64,000 nt of DNA from Cryptomeria japonica. Taxonomy: Eukaryota > Streptophyta > Pinopsida > Cupressales > Cupressaceae. The translations under genes were made by a program, and so were the position numbers. The DNA is taken from assembly GCF_030272615.1 (NCBI RefSeq), contig NC_081415.1, forward strand, positions 507,485,373 through 507,549,372. Reading direction: 5' to 3'. Under the pieces are notes generated by a model. That model was given only the letters and a program-made list of their open reading frames with translations, was not told where the DNA came from and ran no database searches. Positions 10,772-23,386 of this stretch are shown here, in pieces; position 1 is the first letter of the stretch; each line of letters starts with the position of its first letter.

Positions 10772-13700
10772 ATGCCTATTGAGACAAGATCAAAATCTAA
10801 AAAGATGGGCGAACCAACGTATCAACCCATTGACAACATAGCAAATTCGCAGTTTCAAACTAGTCAAACAGTGCAAATTGAAGGTTCATCAAACACATCA
10901 TTACCACCATATGGAATGGTTCAACTTGGACCACCTCCATAATATGAACTGGTGTTTGTACCTATGAAACTAGGACATGGGAGTGTTCCACCAACTCCAA
11001 GAGGAAGTGCACGTTTCAATTGGAATCAACCACACCTACAACATGACATTCAAACTCAAACATTATATGAAGAACAGACTCTTTCGCAAGGATTTGGTTC
11101 AGATCAAGGCATTCAACAAGAAACAAATCCAAATGTCCAACCAGATTCTTCATCAGATTCTGATGCTTCTGATGATGTTGAAATGTTCCTTCAAGATCCT
11201 AAGATGACAAAAGAGATGGATAAGTTCTTGGACAAGGTCTTTAAAATGTTCCCACAAAAATATCTTAACATGATGAGTAATGTGACCTCCCCAAGTGAGC
11301 AAGTCAATGTGCAAAAACAACAAGGTGGTGAGTTGTTAAGTTTCTCCCCGCATCCAAATGAAGAAAATGTGCAACCAGAAACTCAGCCTACCTTGATGAG
11401 CAAATGTGTTTCAAAGGCATTGACAGTGACTATTCCTCAAAAGTCACCATTTGAGACAATAAATAATCCATTATTCAACACAACACCTGTAACACAGGAT
11501 CAAATGAAGACCATGCAAATATTGACAAATATCCGTCAACAAGAAATAGTTCCTTACATGCATAAAAGTGGATCAAAATCTAAGATGCAGGAAAGCTTCA
11601 CGACCGGAATGCCTGATATCACCAATGTCCAAAACAATTCCACGATGCAACAAAGTTCTTATGTCCCGTTAAGCTCAATATATTTGCCAAACACTATTGC
11701 AACAAATCCTTCGATAATGGCGACACAAAGAGCTACAGATAGTGTTTTGCACCAACAACAATTGTTGCAACAATTGAGTAATACACAAAAGGTACAATCA
11801 AATGTACAACAACAACAATATCGCATTCGACAACAAATTGCAGCATCTTCAGCACCAGTACAAGTTAATGCAAGTGCCATACCCCATCTTAAGGAGAAGC
11901 AACGAAAACCACCTAAACAAAGTTTTTTACAAATGATGGGATATACACTGCGACAACAATTGGCACAAAGTCAACAAATTCCGATTCATCAGCCTCAACA
12001 CCAACATGTGCCTCAATATATGCCAAGGCAAACAAGCTATCATACTTCACAACCACAATTGGCGCCTGTGCAATATCAACAACCTACTCAATTGCAATAT
12101 CAACCTAGGCTCCAAGAAGTACAACAACAAAGTCAGTATCAAGGCATGGCACAACCACAACAACAAGAGATGTACCAAGAACTCTATATGCTGGAGACAC
12201 CAAAAATGGCCATTTCAGAGCATCAACAACCGATCGGAAACATGATGTATCGACAAAGAGTACCCACCGGGATTAATGATGGACATCCAAAATCTGATAC
12301 AATTGTGCAACAACTTGAGAAGTTGCAATGACAAGTTGACGCATTAGAAACTAAAGGAACAAAGAAATTGTATACAGATCAGGATTTATGTCCTAATCCA
12401 TTTGACAAGAGCTTATACATGCCTCCATTCCCTAAGCATTTTGAAGCACCTAATTTTGAGAAATATAAAGGGAATGGCAATCCAAAAGATCACATTCGAG
12501 CATTTTTCGCTGCATGTACTGAAGCAAGCTATGAGGAGACATATTTAATGTGATTATTTGCACAAAGTCTCACCGGACAAGCTATGGATTGGTATTTGCA
12601 TCTGCCAGGAAATATAAAGACTTGGTCTAAATTGGCTCAAAAGTTTATATCTCACTTTGCATTCAACATCGACAGTGACGTGACCATGTCAGATCTATGC
12701 AACACCAAGCAAAAGCAAGGTGAACCATTAGTGACTTTTTTGCAACAATGGCGAAGCTTGTATAGTCGTTCTTCCCTCGATATACCTAAAGAACAACAAG
12801 TGAATCTGTTTATCCAAAATTTGGTCCCAGAAATGATGTATGAGCTAAAATTGAAAAGTCCTAGTACTATAGAGAAACTCATTAAGAAGGGGATGAACAT
12901 TGAAACTGCTCTTGTAGCCAAGGGAATCATTAAGCTTAACAAAGATAGTGACAACACGAACAATCCAGGGGATAGAAATAGATTTTGGTATAAGAACAAG
13001 AATGTCACTAATGATGGAGTTGTTGATGCAAGAGTGGCAAATGCAAATCAACCCCCATTCATGATCAAGAAATGGAGTGTTCCTAATATGTCAACTATGG
13101 AACAAAATCAAGCGCCAATGAGCAATGTTACTCAACAATATAATCAACAACAAGGCCAACAACAAAACCAACAACACAAACCTTTCCAATCGCGGGATGG
13201 GCCTCCTCGACAATTTACGCCATTGGGAGAGCCTATTGAATCAGTAATGAAACAATTAATACAAGCAAAACTTATCAAGCTACCAGATATCAAGACAAAA
13301 CCTGTGGTAAAGCCGCATTGGTGGAATGATAATGCCTATTGTGAATACCATTGGTCCAAAGGACATAAAACTGCATCATGTTTTCAGTTGAAACATCTGA
13401 TTCAAGACCTGCTAGAGCAAGGAGTAATTGAGGTAGATTCACCCCATGCGACCTCTAACACTGATCATACCATTTTCAAAACTCCTTTTCTTGATCATGA
13501 CAAGGGTAAGGCGTCTTCTTCAAACTCTACTCAAATGGCAAATTATGCAAATACTGGTTATAACAATGTCATCAATTGTTTTCACACGTCAAATGAGTAT
13601 GTTTCCACCCTGAGAATAAAGGAACAAGATCCTTCTTACGCGGTCACCACTCGTCGACCTAAAATAGTCCTGAAAGGAGCTCCTGCAGCTCCTTTCAAAC

Positions 13701-13987
13701 CAACTCCTGCAAGTCAGTATAATCTCTTGGATCATCTAGGAAAGACACCTGCACAAATATCAATCCTTGAGTTGTTGAAAATGTCCCCCATGCATCGTGC
13801 AGTCCTAGATAAAGCTTTAATTGAGTCCACTGTCCTGACAGATATTGATGTTGACCAGTTTCAAGCCCGGATTGGACATCTAGTTGTTTCCCAAAATGTT
13901 GCATTTTCTGATAATGATATCTCACCTGATAAGCTCCCTCATAATGATCCTTTACACCTTGAAGTCTTTGTCCATAATTGCAAAATC
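10772..13987 (+). pseudogene. Gypsy gag (Tat type), four in-frame stops
   Basis: The likely start is the ATG at 10772 (MPIETRSKSKK); an earlier in-frame ATG at 10739 is possible. The N-terminal half is Gln-rich (11.7-12.3 kb). A retrotransposon gag core follows at 12.42-12.93 kb (HFEAPNFEKYKGNGNPKDHI, then LTGQAMDWYLHLP and NIKTWSKLAQKFISHF), which is the capsid-forming region. A Cys-His segment (YCEYHWSKGHKTASCFQLKHL, near 13335-13400) is the usual Tat nucleocapsid-like motif. Frame 2 is kept throughout, but stops lie at 10940 (TAA), 12329 (TGA), 12551 (TGA) and 13988 (TGA). The protein would coat and package element RNA; this copy cannot make it whole. Confidence 0.85.
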
Positions 13988-13993
13988 TGATGA

Positions 13994-14365
13994 GTCTTGA
14001 TAGATGGCGGAGCGGGTCTTAATATTTGTACCTTGAGAGTGGTCATTAGCCTTGGATATACAGAAAATGACATTGATGCCTCCAAAAGAATAACAATCAA
14101 AGCATATGATGATGCTGAGCGCCCATCCAAAGGGATAATTACATTGCCTATCAGAGTCGGTCCAGTGACAGAAAACACTTTCCTGCAGGTCCTAGACCTT
14201 GATCTCCCTTATAATATGATCCTTGGTCGTCCATGGATCCACGCAATGAAAGCAGTTCCATCCACTTATCATCAATGTTTAAAATATCCTTACAATGGAA
14301 CTAAGATAACAATTCCAGGAGATCCTAATCCATTTCAATTTTGTGCTACTCTAAAGGATACCCCT
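13994..14365 (+). pseudogene. Gypsy aspartic protease domain
   Basis: It is in the same frame as gag, immediately after two consecutive TGA codons (13988, 13991). The catalytic motif reads IDGGAGLN (D-G-G in place of the commoner D-S/T-G), and the C-terminal LGRPWIHAM motif near 14225 is typical of gypsy proteases. It would cleave the gag-pol polyprotein. The domain ends at TAG 14366. All domain residues I can judge are present; only the flanking stops inactivate it. Confidence 0.85.
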
Positions 14366-14368
14366 TAG

Positions 14369-15823
14369 CAGCAAGTCCCCGTCAATAGAGAGGCCAAATC
14401 ACATTGTTATGTGGATCCTAATGAATTGTTAGATGCTGTCAAAGGAAAATTGAAGATACAGGACCAAGGATGCGGAGAATATTCAATGGATCAAACAGTC
14501 CTCATCGAGAATTTACCAATATCTCCAAAATCATATGGCAAACTGCATTTATTGCAAAAGGAGCCTAAGGTCATTATTCAATATTAGCCTCCCACTACAT
14601 TTACAAGATGGGGTGAACTTGACAAAGAAACTTTAGATGATGATGTCATAGATTGGCTTTACAAAGATCCAATTGAGACCCCACTTGTCAGGTTGCTAGT
14701 GGAACGATACGACAAAGGATTTACTATGCTGCAAAAGAAAGGATATAACAGTTGTAGTGGCTTAGGCCTGAACAACAACGGAAGGCTAGAACCTGTTATA
14801 CCCAAGATGCGACCTCCAACTTTAGGGTTAGGTTTTGTACCATTGTGAATTGGATCCACATCTACCAAAGTGCCCACGTGTAGAAAAGGGCGTGACTCTG
14901 ATGATGAAATAATACCTGAGGATACCCGACCCGAAACAGATTCCAATGAATGGGAGTGGAGTTCTTTTTCTTCTAGCTCCTATGCCCTTGAAAATATTTT
15001 CCTTGACCCTGATAATTTGCCTATGGAAGACAAACATGAAATAACTCTTCTTCCTAAAACATGTCCTAATGCTTGGATAGAGTCATTCTGGGACCCAAGC
15101 TCCGAATCAGATAAAAGCAGTTCGGATAGTGACACCACAGATGTTTACATCTTTACCATATCATCCCTTCCTCTCCTTACAACCGATGATGACATGCCCC
15201 TCATCTATCCCTAGCTTATCCAACATGACCAATAAGAACCACTCACATTGGACTGTTTTCAAAATGACGAAGCAATTGCAGAATTCCTTGGACTATGGGA
15301 AGGCATACCACAAGGTGATCATAAGGCAGGATTTGCTATTGATCTGGATTCCACAACATATTTTGGGGAGTCAACTCCCTCTTCCAATCATCAAAATGAA
15401 AAAAGAAAAGAAAAAGTAAAAAATCAAAAGAATAGGTCTTTGAGTGAAAACCGTAAGGCACTCTCTGACCATGAAAAAGTAAATATAAAAGACGTACCTA
15501 TGGGTGAAAACCTCTCTGAGGTGCCCAAAGGTGGAAGAGTGGACATACCCCTATCAAGTCAGGACAAATCAACATTGCTTGTGGAAATGACCGAGGAAAT
15601 CAATTTGGGTACACTTGACAACCCTAAGGTCATTCATTTTGCTGCTTCTCTATCACAATAAGAAAAGATAGATTTTGTCAATTTCTTTCTTGAGAAGAAG
15701 ATCAACTTTGCATGGTCCTATGTAGATATGCCTGGCCTCGATCCAGAATTAGTCCTTCATCATTTGCCATTAAAACCAGATGCCAAGCCTGTCAAACAGA
15801 AACTTAGAAAGATGCATCCCTAG
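14369..15823 (+). pseudogene. Gypsy protease-RT linker with G-patch-like segment
   Basis: Frame 2 continues with stops at 14585 (TAG), 14846 (TGA), 15212 (TAG), 15233 (TAA), 15659 (TAA) and 15821 (TAG). At 14700-14845 there is a Gly-rich segment (GFTMLQKKGYNSCSGLGL and onwards) resembling the G-patch found at this place in Tat-type elements. It is followed by an acidic, Ser-rich stretch (14.9-15.2 kb) of unknown role. The start of the RT domain (LVLHHLPLKPDAKPVKQ-like, 15750-15805) lies just before the last stop. Confidence 0.7.
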
Positions 15824-17641
15824 GTGGCTCTTTTGGTCAAGGTGGAACTGAAAAAATTACTAGATGTGGGCTTTATCAGACCCATTGATTATGCAGACTG
15901 GATTTCAAATTTAGTACCAGTAAGCAAGGTAATTGGGGGCATCAGAATCTATACAAATTTTAGGGATCTCAATAAAGCATGCCCTAAGGATGATTTTCCA
16001 CTGCCAAACATAGACATCATAGTTGACATGACTGCTAGATATGAGATGCTTTCATTAATGGATGGTTTCTCCGGCTATAACCAAATTCGCATTGCTCCTG
16101 AAGATCAACATAAGACAGCATTCACTTGTGCTTGGGGTACCTATTGCTGGAATGTGATGCCCTTTGGTCTTAAAAATGTAGGTGCTACATATCAAAGAGC
16201 AATGACGACAATTTTTCATGATTTCATGCATACTTTGATGGAGGACTATGTTGATGACTTGTTATGCAAATCTGTCACAAGAGATAGTCATTTAGCCATC
16301 TTGGGCCCAATCTTTGACCGAATGGAGACCTACAAGCTCAGACTCAATCCAAAGAAGTGTGTCTTTGGTGTCACAGCTAGCAAATTACTAGGGTACATTG
16401 TTTCTCACAGAGGCATTGAGGTCGACCCTGCCAAGGTTAAAGCAATAATGGATATGCCTCCTCCTTCTAATCTCCATCAACTACGCAGTCTGCAAGGAAA
16501 GCTCCAGTCCATTCGCTGGTTTATAGCTCAGTTGGCCAACAAGTGTCATCCATTCCAACATCTACTACATAAAGGTGTCGCTTTTAAATGGACTGAGCAA
16601 TGTCAATCAGCCTTTCAAGCTCTCAAAGACTATTTGTTGTCGCCACCTATCCTAATGCCTCCTATAGAAGGAAAGCCTTTTTTATTATATATTTCTACAA
16701 CTGAAACAGCACTAGGAGTTCTCTTGGCCCAACAAGATGAGAATGGCAAAGAGCAAGCTATTTATTATATCAGTCGGACACTAGTAGGCTATGAGCTGAA
16801 TTATTCAACTATTGAAAGGGAATTCTTAGCAGTGGTATTTGCAACACAAAAGATTCGACATTATATGTTAAATCACCAAACATTGTTGGTTGCAAAAATT
16901 GATCCCCTAAAATACTTGCTTAGCAAAGCAGCTTTGACGGGTCGCCTAGCAAAGTGGGTTATGATTCTCAGTGAATTTGACATTGAGTATATGGAGCGAA
17001 AGGCGATAAAAGGACAAGTCATAGCAGATCAACTTGCAGAGGCTCCTATTTATGATGATCATCCCATGTTGATAGATTTCCCAGATGAATCAGTCTTTTC
17101 TCTTACATCTTCTAATGAATGGAAGTTATACTTTGATGGGTCCCATACCAAGTTCGGGTCCGGAGCAGGCATATTGTTTGTCACCCCTCAAGGTGATGCT
17201 ATTCCCAAGTCCTACAGGATAACTTTTCATTGTACCAATAACATTGCAGAGTATGAAGCACTGGTTATAGGACTCCGAGTAGCAGTCCACTGGAACATCA
17301 CACATTTACAAGTCTATGGAGATTCTCAATTAGTCACCTGTCAAGTCAATGATGACTATGAAACAAAAGATGAAAAGCTTATTCCCTATAAGTACATGGT
17401 AGATTTCTTCAAGACAAAATTCACGGCTATCCATTTCAGTCAAGTTCCAAGAATGCAAAACAAGTCGGCAGATGCGATGGCTACGATTGCTTCCATGTTG
17501 AATATGCCCTACAATATGGACAAATGTGAATTTTTAGTCGAACAATTGCTGGTTCCTTCTTTTGACATTCTGACAGCGGATGTGATGTGCGTTCTTGTTG
17601 GTCCCAACTCCTGTGGTACAAAGATGTATATCAATATTTGA
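15824..17641 (+). pseudogene. Gypsy reverse transcriptase, RNase H and second RNase H
   Basis: This is a 605-codon open stretch. The reverse transcriptase shows GFIRPIDYADWISNLVPV, the LMDGFSGYNQI motif, FGLKNVGATYQRAM and the catalytic YVDD (codons from 16247). The polymerase-linked RNase H follows (16.66-16.95 kb) with its first acidic residue apparently lost (LLYISTTETALG). A second, archaeal-type RNase H begins WKLYFDGSHTKFGSGAG near 17120, with AEYEAL, YGDSQLV and SADAMA carrying the expected D, E, D, D. The pair is diagnostic of Tat/Ogre elements. The frame runs past the true coding frame, because a frameshift near 17.59-17.61 kb precedes integrase. Confidence 0.95.
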
Positions 17642-18873
17642 AATCCCAAACCTTACCACCTAACCTTTCCGCTAACCAATGTCGAGCCTTCATCCGACAG
17701 ACAACCAAATATGTCATCATCACTGACACCCTTTACTGTCGTTCCTTTGACCATACCCTCCTCAGGTGTTTGGATTTTGATGAAGCACAAACGGCTTTAC
17801 ACGAGGTTCACGATGGTATATGTGGGGGCCATTTCAATGGTCTAAGCTTAGCCAAAAAGTTGATTCGTGCTGGGTATTATTGGCCCACTCTGGAAAAGGA
17901 TGTTCACGATTTTGTTAAGAAGTGCTACAAATGCCAAATCCATGGAAACTATATTCATGCACCAGCCCAAGAGCTTCATTATGTCATATCTCCATGGCCC
18001 TTTTCTCAATGGGGATTGGATCTTATTGGCAAGATTCACCCGACATCTGCAAATGGACACAAGTTCATTATTACAGCCACAGAGTATTTTACAAAATGGA
18101 TCGAGGCTATCCCCATGACCTATATCACTGGTGTCCAAATTTCAAAATTCTTGCTGAATTATATCATATGCCGGTATGGGGTTCCCCTTGCCATAGTCAT
18201 AGATAATGGTCGTCCCTTCAAGAATAAAGATGTCAAGGAACTCTGTGAAAAGTTTCATATCCAACATCGTTTCTCCAGTCCATACTATCCACTGGGGAAT
18301 GGTCAAGCCGAAGCATCAAATAAAACCATTATCAAGATCCTGAAGAAGGTTGTCAATGACGCTGGTCGAGATTGGCATGTATAGTTGAATCCAGCACTAT
18401 GGGCCTATCACACTTCTATCCGCACACCTACTGCCGCAACACCTTATTCCTTGGTGTATGGTGAGGAAGCTATTTTACCTTTGGAGGTGGAGATTCCTTC
18501 CTTGCGTGTTTCCTTGCAACATCTGATTGATGATGAGACACACAGAGTCTCTCGGTTGCATCAGCTTGAGATGTTAGATGAGAAACATCAGACAGCCCTA
18601 ACACATTTGCAAGCATATGAAAACCATCTCCGTCGCTCTTATAATAAGAAGGTCAAAGGGCGACACTTTGAAGTGGGAGATCTGGTTTTAAAGGCAAACC
18701 CTAAGAATGCACAGTCTACTGATATCATCAGAGGTAAGTTTGAACCTAATTGGGTTGGGCCTTTCATAGTGACTGCAGCATATGGCTCGGGGGCATATCA
18801 ACTTGCCACTCCAGAAGGTGAACCTTTGTCTAATCCTGTAAACAGCATGCACCTTCACAAGTACTGGGCATAA
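17587..18873 (+). pseudogene. Gypsy integrase, one stop and upstream frameshift
   Basis: In frame 1 relative to frame 2 for RT. It has an HHCC zinc domain (LHEVHDG, GHF and CYKCQ, 17800-17935) and then the catalytic core with D in WGLDLIG (near 18015), D in VIDNGRPF (near 18200) and E in GQAEASNK (near 18303). A TAG at 18382 interrupts it after GRDWHV, and the frame resumes with LNPALWAYHTS. The C-terminal part ends HLHKYWA with TAA. No chromodomain is present, as expected for Tat. Integrase inserts element cDNA; this copy is inactive unless the stop is bypassed. Confidence 0.9.
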
Positions 18874-19307
18874 TTTTCTATCAGCACTTCTTCCAGTATG
18901 ACCCTGAAAAAAATACAAAAAAAATCAGAAAAAGTGAAAAAAGAGAAAAAGAGGAAAAACAAAAAAAGTACCAAAAAAATGATTCACCCTCTAGTGAAAA
19001 CCTGGCTAACAAGCGCTTTGGGCAAGTACCATGGTGAAAACCTAGCAAACAGGCACCATGAGTAATGAGATCATTGCTTTGTCATCTGTCATGACCTCTA
19101 ACTATGCTTTCTCTTGGCCGGTTTATCATGTCTATCTTTGTCTTGACCTAATGTTCTATTACAGGCCTGTTATTAGTCAACATCATTGTCTTGCATACTC
19201 CAGTTTCTTGTACATATGTTTTGGTCCTGGTCTATGTATGTCTTTCAGATGCGCATTGGGTGTGTTCCCCTTGTCATGATCAATCACTGGAACTTTTGCA
19301 TTTAAAA

Positions 19308-19650
19308 ATGTCCTGAAAAAATCTCATAAAAAATTGAAAAATGTCTCTAAAAAATCTCATAAAAATTGGAAAATGTCTTGAAAAAATCTCATAAAAATTG
19401 GAAAATGTCCTGAAAAAATCTCATAAAAATTGAAAAATGTCTTGAAAAAATCTCATAAAAATTGAAAAATGTCTTGAAAAAATCTCATAAAAATTGGAAA
19501 ATGTCCTGAAAAAAATCTCAAAAAAAATTGAAAAATGTCCTTAAAAAAATCTCTAAAAATCAAATAATGTCCTGAAAAAATCTCTAAAAATCAAATAATG
19601 TCCTGAAAAAATCCCTAAAAAGTCAAATAAAGTCCTGAAAAAATGAACAA
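19308..19650 (+). repeat. 32-bp minisatellite in the gypsy 3' UTR, ~11 units
   Basis: Units begin ATGTCCTGAAAAAATCTC at 19308, 19341, 19373, 19405, 19437, 19469, 19501, 19535, 19567, 19598 and about 19630. Spacing is 31-34 bp, most often exactly 32. The last units are shortened variants (TCTCTAAAAATCAAATA). Confidence 0.9.
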
Positions 19651-20988
19651 ATTTTTTTCAAAAACATTAAAATCCAAAAGCACACATTTTGCAATAAATA
19701 TCCTCTTGGTGCATAAGACAGATCACCAAGTATACATCCAACGACTCGCAATCACACACTGTGCTTTAATGAAATCATGCATAAACAGATGAACTTTTTC
19801 AATCAAACCAGACATTCAAACTGATCACAATTGTCATATCAATCGAACGTTACCATCAATATCATTTGTCCTTGTCTCTACTATCATGGGTCTTATACAG
19901 GGTGTGGTATGCTCGAAACCAGACTGTGTCCTGTCTTAGACGGGGTACCTCATGTCCTGAAACCAGACAGCATGATCATCCTATCAGCACTTTCAACTTT
20001 TGACAAAGAAGATCAAGATGTTTGTTTGATTTGTTGGAATTTGTGCATCTTATCTTTTTACTAATTTATTTTTGGCTTTGATCATGTTCCTATGTTGCTC
20101 GATGATGTCACTGAGTGATTTAGAGTGACCGGGATGGTTCATGGTCCCTTTCTTTTTGTTGTGATTGTTGTTTGTCTGTGATGTGTCTGTCTTTTGCAAA
20201 AAGGGTTGCATTTCAGCTCTGGCCTTCAATGCCATGATGCTACGCATCCATTTTGCTATATTAAAATAAAGGTTCTCACCTACAAAGTGCATTACTGAAA
20301 GCAAGTTTTTCTTCGTCTCTAACTATCCTCTATTTCAGTTCTTCTTACTAACATTTCTTCCATCAGTTCGGATAGTCAGTTCGGTCTAGTGCTTCGATTT
20401 CCCCTACACAAGCGTAGAAGACATTACACAAGCGTAGGATTCGCCCTACACAAGCGCAGGAGTCCCTTCCTGCATCCCCTGTAGGCCCCGCAATGTCCCG
20501 CAAGCAAGTCAAATTCATCAAATTCAAAATATGGGTTTTTGAGATACATACCGCTGCTCCCGTGTCATCTGATCATCTGTACATGCGTACACATTCTCCA
20601 AGGTGACCTGCCCTTGGAATGTTCGCCATCTCTCTGCAAGTGTCCTTTTCCAAAGCAACAAATCCTCCTCTTTGGCTAGTGCAAATGAGCAATTTTCACT
20701 CTCTTTGTCTCATTTATAGATCTTTGTCAGTGCATAGATGGACATGCACTCTCTCCATCTCATGTTGGTCGCGGTCTTTTGCACCTTCAATTGCTTGTCT
20801 TTCGTGCATCCGATCTCCGATTGTCAGTCTGTTTGCTCCTATCATGTTCTATCATTATTATCGATCAATTGGCCTCTTTTCTGCATGTTTCCGGCCAATT
20901 CCTCGAGGGGGCATGCATATGTCATTGTCAATGTATGGGGCATTTTCATTATTGTTCTTTGAAACAATGCTTAGTATCGCATTGTCTC

Positions 20989-21002
20989 AAAGAGGGGCAA
21001 AA
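20989..21002 (+). promoter_or_regulatory. Gypsy polypurine tract
   Basis: AAAGAGGGGCAAAA directly abuts the 3' LTR start at 21003. Confidence 0.8.
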
Positions 21003-22511
21003 TGTAGACACCTAAAAATGGTCAACGCTTGCGGAGTCATACTTTAACATTTGCGCATTGCCTTATTTTAGGGTTTTTTGCGTCGCATTAACATTTCTTC
21101 TATGTCATGCATTTGGTCTTTATCATTTGCAAGCATCGAGTCCTTCTTCTGAATTCTTCAGTTGTCTCGCTTTTGAAATTGGTCTTGTCGACAACAATCT
21201 TCAGTCATGATTTTGATCGATCTTATCCTATCGCATCAATGTGCGTGCTCATTTGTCATCATTTTTGACATCGTCAATCCTAATTAGGGTTTTTTCCTCT
21301 TATCAATCTTGTCGATTTGTCATCAACCCTTATCATGTTCGATCTTGTCATTTTGCGATCGATTGGTCATCAATCGTGGTCATTTTCAATCTTGTCGTCT
21401 TGCAATCTATTTTGTCATCGATCCTTGTCCTCTTGTCAATTTTGTCATTTTGTGATTAATTTGCCATGGATCATTGTCTGTCTCAATTATGTCAATTTGG
21501 ATCAATTAGTCATTGTTCCTCGTCAATTGGCGCATTTATCAAACAAATCATTTATCACATTGGTCCTTTGTTAATCAAGAATCATGATCGAGCCAATTTT
21601 ATATCAAGACCTAATTGTCGTTCTTGCATTTCTAATTCATCTTCTAGGGTTTCGTGATTTAATCATTTAACCTTGTTTGTCATTTCTCCCTTTAGGATTA
21701 ATAAATTATTTATTTATCCTAAGTCTTCTCATCACAATTAAATGTTTAATTTAATTGGCTAACTAATTATTCCCTCTTTGTGAATTAATTAATAAATGAA
21801 AAATTATTAATTAATTCACTAATTTCCTAATTTCCTCATTTTTCTAATTTCTAATTTCCTAATTTTCATCAATTTCTTAATTCCTCTTTTTCTAATTTTC
21901 TAATTTTCTAATTCCTAATTTCAATTTCCTCCTATTTCTCTCCTAATTTCATGGGAATGACATTTCAATTTGTCATAATTTGTCATAATTGACAATCAAT
22001 CAATTTTGACATAGAAAGTTGTCATAATTTTGTCATGAATTATCAATCAATCAATTTTGCATAGAAAGTGCATAATTTGTCATAATTTGTCATAATTGAC
22101 ATTTTTTATTTACAATTTCCATTTGAATTGAATCATGCTAATTTGATCATTTCTCCAATTTGTCTATAAATTGGATGAATTTCTTCAATCCCAATCTAAT
22201 AATCACTTTGTCGAATCAATCACGCTTTGAGTACTCTTGCGCTAATTGTCAATCTTACTTTCACATTAGGTTTATGCACTTGAAGGTGAGATCCACAAAC
22301 AAAAGCTATTTGAAGAAGAAAGAAGGACAATGGAGCCACATGAAGGAGATATTCAGATTTGCATTTGGTTTGCTTAGCTTTTAATCTTGAATGTTTTGCT
22401 TTCATGTCTTTATTGAGTGTGTTTAGGATTGATCATTGCATTTGAGCTTTCGTGATTGAGCTAGATTAGTATTTTGATTTGCTTGTGATGATTTCCGATT
22501 TCCTAGCTACA
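21003..22511 (+). repeat. Gypsy 3' LTR, 1509 bp
   Basis: Begins TGTAGACACC and ends CTAGCTACA. It differs from the 5' LTR by about two dozen substitutions and an extra CATAATTTGT-type unit near 22080. Confidence 0.95.
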
Positions 22512-22516
22512 GCAAC
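22512..22516. repeat. Target site duplication of the Tat gypsy, right copy
   Basis: GCAAC, identical to 7167-7171. The copia sequence resumes here. Confidence 0.95.
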
Positions 22517-23386
22517 ACTTAGGAAAATTTTGACATCTAAGTGTTTTACAACAAAAATATGCCATAATAAAAATTACTCCCCCTAAGCATATACACTATC
22601 CCTTTTGCAGAAAATACAATGTATACTACTCGTTAGTAGAAATAACATGACAATATACATCAAAACATCAAAAATTATATACTTCTCCCCCTTTGCCAAC
22701 AATGACAAAAACATTGCAGATTAACACCTGTTTCATTAGTATTAAAATAATAAGTGTTTATGACAGTAAAGAGTAAAACTTGTCAAAAACTGATTTAAAG
22801 TCCTACAAAATTGCTTCATGGATAAGGACCATGACTCAAGTAGGGAGGTAGCCACCTCTTTCTCTGTCTGCATCTGGGAGACCTGTTCTTCCATGGCATC
22901 CATGGTACTCATCTCTTGAGTAACCGTAATGGCATCTATATTGAGGTAGCATTTCTGGAGAATTTGCAGTCTTGGCAGTAGGACCAGTTGAAGTTCCTAC
23001 AAATTTCATGTCCGGTTTCTTATCTCTGCCTCTAGTCTTGCAAATTGAAGTTGAAACCGGTGAGCAGTTTGGCCATATGTGGAGAAGGAGTCATATGGTA
23101 TCTTGAAGGTGCTAATAAATGACTGCATATCAGTTTGCAGTTTGTCCTTCTGAGTGAGCACATCATCACAGAATAAATGAGGTTGGAAAATCTTGATGAG
23201 TAGTAGATTGCCCTCATCTAGTGCATCTCTAATGTCCTTCTATGCCTTCTAAAGATCAAACCAGAGCTCTGTTAACTTTCTCACCAAGGTAGTGTCAAGA
23301 GGCTTTTGATGTTCCTTCTTGGCATTTGCTTCTGCAACCTCTTCCAGGCTTTGCACCTAGTCTACTACAACTATGCATAGGAGCTT
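22517..23386 (-). other. Copia interior, non-coding, with extra polypurine tracts
   Basis: On the minus strand two additional G-rich purine tracts occur: AAAGGGGGAGAAGT (22694-22681) and CTTAGGGGGAGT (22587-22576). A further one, CTTAGGGGGAGC, lies between the two ORFs at 26565-26554. Multiple such tracts are a Sirevirus habit. The rest of this stretch looks like 3'-terminal interior with decayed coding sequence around 23.0-23.3 kb. Confidence 0.55.

Larger units (their letters stand above)
18874..21002 (+). other. Gypsy 3' untranslated region, ~2.1 kb
   Basis: Non-coding. It contains two GTGAAAACCT repeats (18996, 19032), the 32-bp minisatellite (19308-19650), and three TACACAAGCG repeats at 20405, 20425 and 20447. 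Short open frames at 19058, 19831 and 20619 have no recognisable domain. Confidence 0.7.
7172..22511 (+). mobile_element. Tat/Ogre-type Ty3/gypsy LTR retrotransposon, full length, inactivated
   Basis: This 15.3-kb element has LTRs of 1499 and 1509 bp that differ at roughly two dozen positions plus a ~10-bp indel by eye, so it is fairly recent. It has a perfect GCAAC target duplication, a long leader, and gag, protease, a G-patch-like segment, reverse transcriptase, RNase H, a second RNase H and integrase in that order. A long 3' untranslated region with tandem repeats and a polypurine tract complete it. Two RNase H domains plus a long leader and 3' UTR are hallmarks of the Tat/Ogre lineage. 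All of gag-pro-pol up to 17.6 kb lies in one frame but is interrupted by at least a dozen stops, followed by one frameshift. Confidence 0.95.
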
